Positions 61,830-64,000 of a stretch of 64,000 nt of DNA are shown in pieces. Source of the DNA: an uncultured Clostridia bacterium (GTDB taxonomy: Bacteria > Bacillota > Clostridia > UBA1381). The stretch lies in assembly GCA_947628515.1 (NCBI GenBank), contig CANRAG010000001.1:1-64000 (forward strand), read 5' to 3'. The translations under genes and the position numbers were made by a program. The notes below the pieces were generated by a model. That model was not told the DNA's origin. It made no database searches and was given only the letters and a program-made list of their open reading frames with translations. The stretch's first letter is position 1, and every line of letters begins with the position of its first letter.

Positions 61830-62477
61830 CTATGCGCCTATTATTCCGAGCAGAAGATTGTGGTTATACATAAATTCGCACAGAACGGTGTCCTTTGCTA
61901 TATCCGAACCGATTATGGCAGCTCCGGCAAGAACGGCATATATGACAATAAGCGCTATTAAAAGCTGCGCCGCGCCGCCAAGCAGATGGTTGGATTGCTT
62001 TAGCAGCGGCAGCTTGAAAATATATTTTACTATTCTGTACGCCGCCGCAAGCACAAACCTTATCGAGACAAAGAGCAGAACCGACGCCGCTATGTCCACC
62101 ACCTGGTTTGTCACCGTGTCCGTTACGGTGGTTATGGTGTTTTCCGTTGCCTCCCTAAGCTCGTTTATCGCGTTTTTCGCGTATGTATCCGGCAGGGAAT
62201 ACGCCGAATTTACCATATCGGGATAGTCATAGCTTATGTCCATATCGGTCTGCCGTCGGCTCATGCCGCTTTCCACCCTTGTATACACATAATCGCGCAG
62301 ACCGTCCGCAATATTTGAGGACTTAAAGGCGTCCGCGGCGTACGGTCGTAACATTCCGGTAAGCGCGATTGTGAGTATCAACGCGGCAAGCCCCCACATG
62401 GTACGGAGCAGACCGCGCCTGAAACCAATCGCAAACGCCGCAGCAAGCGCGGCGCATAGTATAATGTCTATAACCAT
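61830..62477 (-). CDS. CvpA-family membrane protein
   Basis: Membrane protein of 215 residues with four hydrophobic segments. It starts MVIDIILCAALAAAFAIGFR and continues RGLLRTMWGLAALILTIALT, the CvpA (colicin V production) opening, and then a long outside loop before two final helices. The family's role in envelope function is poorly defined. GGAT precedes ATG 62477. It lies five bases after the DUF5711-like gene upstream on the minus strand, a pairing I recall from Clostridia. Convergent with the GAG operon and unrelated to it by content; only ten bases separate the stops. Confidence 0.85.
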   Translation of the reverse strand: MVIDIILCAALAAAFAIGFRRGLLRTMWGLAALILTIALTGMLRPYAADAFKSSNIADGLRDYVYTRVESGMSRRQTDMDISYDYPDMVNSAYSLPDTYAKNAINELREATENTITTVTDTVTNQVVDIAASVLLFVSIRFVLAAAYRIVKYIFKLPLLKQSNHLLGGAAQLLIALIVIYAVLAGAAIIGSDIAKDTVLCEFMYNHNLLLGIIGA

Positions 62478-62481
62478 ATTT

Positions 62482-64000
62482 TTAAATCCTTACAATTTCT
62501 ATGCAGTCCTCGTAGACCACAACATAAGCGCTGTCGTCTATAAGCTTCAGATTTCTTATTTTTCGCGGCGCGGTGTACAGCGTCTTTTCCTCGTCATACG
62601 CGTTGCCGCATATTATGTCGCGGCCGTTGTTGTAAAGAACGGTATCATCGTACAGGTCAATGAAATCCGGCGCACCCTCTATGGTTTTGGAGTCGGCAAG
62701 TTCCCCGTTTTTACTGTAAAGGCTCATAATCGGTATATTATCCTGCGTATAGGTGATAAGTCTGCATCCCTTATAATCCGTAACGGAATGAGTCAGCGTC
62801 ACATCGTCATAGCGCAGGTCATATTTTATTTCACTGTCGTCCGTTATATACGATATGCTGTTATCGCCGCCGGCATAGACGTTTTTTCCGTCGGTTTGGA
62901 CGTCGTATATAAGCGAGTCGCTCAGCTCTATTCCGGAGAGCGGGTCAGTTGAGTTGATGTCAAACATCATAACGTATGAGGTGACCGCCTTTTCCGCACT
63001 TACAAGCGCGACGGCAATTTTTCTGTTGTTAAGAACAGTTGCCGAGGTTATAAAGTTCGCTCCCGACGACCATGAAAACACGACCTCGCCCTTTGTGTTT
63101 ATGAGTACGACCGCGCCCTTATACGCATTCTTTTCGGTAAGCAGCACAACGTCTCCCTTTTCGGAAACCTTGCATGCTCTTATTTTGTCCGGAGCGTCTA
63201 TGCTGTATATCTGCTTGCTGCCGTTATACAGCGAAAGCTGAGTTCCGCCGCCGGAAGCAATGGCTATATATCTTCCGTTCGCGCTCAGTATAGGGTTTGC
63301 CATGGACGTTTCGTATTCCCATTCCACATCGCCGTTTTTGTTTATAAAGCCTATATAATTTGATTTTGCGCAGACAACCCCGTCTTTGAATACCGAAAAA
63401 TCAGAGCTGCCTGCTTCGGCAAAAGGGACGACTGCTTTGTCATCCCCCGCTTTTTCATGCGTCGGTTTTTCCTCCTCGCGGACATTGTCCCGCTCCGTAT
63501 AGTTGCCCGAGGACGCGTCGGCGATATAAAGCGTCATGTCGCTGTCGGCAAAAATTGAATTTGAATCGTTTTCGCCGACCACCGGAACGGAAGATGAGGA
63601 TTCCCATTCGATGCCGAACATATTCATAAGCAATCCCATATTGTAGTTGAAGTTGCGTTTATATGTTCCTATAATGCCGGTGTCGGTCACATAGAATTTG
63701 AAGGCGCAGGCAAAGACTGCGCACAGTATAAATGAAACCCAAAGCGGCTTCAGCGCGTACCATACGCCGCTTCTGCGCTTTATCTCCTCATACGGCGGCT
63801 CATTGCGGCTCGGCGCGGGCTTCTCCGCCCTTTGGATATTTCGGTTATACGACCGGGTGCTCATAGCTTCATTCCCTTCCGATTGCTCCGGCACGGGTAT
63901 GCGCCGTCGCGTAGCGTTCATATCAATTTCAATAGGACGTCCCGCTATATCCAGATTGCCCAGGACCTCCTCCCGCACGGGCTGCGCGGGCTTTTTTACG
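62482..64000 (-). CDS. DUF5711-like membrane-anchored beta-propeller protein, N-terminus beyond window
   Basis: The frame is open to the right window edge, so the start is not fixed; a GTG at 63978 is possible, but the upstream codons (KKPAQPV) read as normal coding. Roughly 80 residues of polar leader precede a single membrane segment (ALKPLWVSFILCAVFACAFK). The extracytoplasmic part is made of repeated short strands with a beta-propeller look: GFINKNGDVEWEYETSMAN, VVLINTKGEVVFSW, MFDINSTDPLSGI. This pattern and its position beside CvpA suggest the DUF5711 family, which has no known activity. No catalytic residue is visible. Confidence 0.7.
   Translation of the reverse strand, partial: VKKPAQPVREEVLGNLDIAGRPIEIDMNATRRRIPVPEQSEGNEAMSTRSYNRNIQRAEKPAPSRNEPPYEEIKRRSGVWYALKPLWVSFILCAVFACAFKFYVTDTGIIGTYKRNFNYNMGLLMNMFGIEWESSSSVPVVGENDSNSIFADSDMTLYIADASSGNYTERDNVREEEKPTHEKAGDDKAVVPFAEAGSSDFSVFKDGVVCAKSNYIGFINKNGDVEWEYETSMANPILSANGRYIAIASGGGTQLSLYNGSKQIYSIDAPDKIRACKVSEKGDVVLLTEKNAYKGAVVLINTKGEVVFSWSSGANFITSATVLNNRKIAVALVSAEKAVTSYVMMFDINSTDPLSGIELSDSLIYDVQTDGKNVYAGGDNSISYITDDSEIKYDLRYDDVTLTHSVTDYKGCRLITYTQDNIPIMSLYSKNGELADSKTIEGAPDFIDLYDDTVLYNNGRDIICGNAYDEEKTLYTAPRKIRNLKLIDDSAYVVVYEDCIEIVRI

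Noticed and set aside
63973-63998. GC hairpin followed by T-run read as a terminator
   Set aside because: The minus-strand frame is open through it with ordinary residues (KKPAQPV), so it is more likely coding sequence whose start lies beyond the window.

Overview
The window reads as a chromosomal segment of an anaerobic Clostridia-type Bacillota, probably a gut polysaccharide degrader related to pectin specialists. The evidence is strong GGAGG-type ribosome sites, SLH-anchored surface proteins, a Bacillota-type NagB active site, an LplABC-type oligosaccharide importer, and a CvpA plus DUF5711-like pair. The genus cannot be fixed from the sequence. I saw no tRNA, rRNA, CRISPR array, phage or transposase.

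Layout. (1) 1-2.0 kb: general genes (proC end, CaCA-type cation antiporter, LOG-family nucleotide hydrolase). (2) 2.2-24.4 kb: a pectin block. It holds a large CE8 pectin methylesterase, a PL1 pectate lyase, an AraC regulator divergent from a giant GH3, two tandem PL1 paralogues and a GH2. The GH3 frame is broken by one TAG. (3) 24.5-31.2 kb: amino-sugar salvage. A NagB-ROK fusion, a NahK-like kinase and a sugar nucleotidyltransferase lie on the minus strand; an aldose epimerase-like protein, an AraC regulator and NagA lie on the plus strand. A TauE/SafE permease follows. (4) 32.4-61.8 kb: a tightly packed run of 16 co-directional genes that looks like one glycosaminoglycan (chondroitin or hyaluronan type) operon. 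It encodes an AraC regulator, a solute-binding lipoprotein with two permeases, three PL8-family lyases, SLH and other secreted proteins, a 53-residue peptide, a GH88 unsaturated glucuronyl hydrolase, two cysteine-type sulfatases and an anaerobic sulfatase-maturating radical SAM enzyme. (5) 61.8-64 kb: CvpA-like and DUF5711-like envelope genes, the last cut by the window edge.

Proposed logic (inference). Secreted or wall-bound lyases cut the polymer to unsaturated oligosaccharides, which the ABC importer takes up. Sulfatases without signal peptides remove sulfate in the cytoplasm after activation by the radical SAM enzyme. GH88 splits disaccharides into an unsaturated uronate and a hexosamine. 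The hexosamine enters either the NagK/NagA/NagB route or the NahK/nucleotidyltransferase route. The pectin block would deliver similar unsaturated uronates. No downstream uronate genes are present here.

Most striking items: the TAG at a conserved Gln position in GH3, the rhodanese-like domain at the end of the same extracellular reading frame, the NagB-ROK fusion, the unannotated 53-residue peptide, several recurrent accessory modules shared between enzymes, and a chondroitinase ABC-like lyase with no signal peptide.
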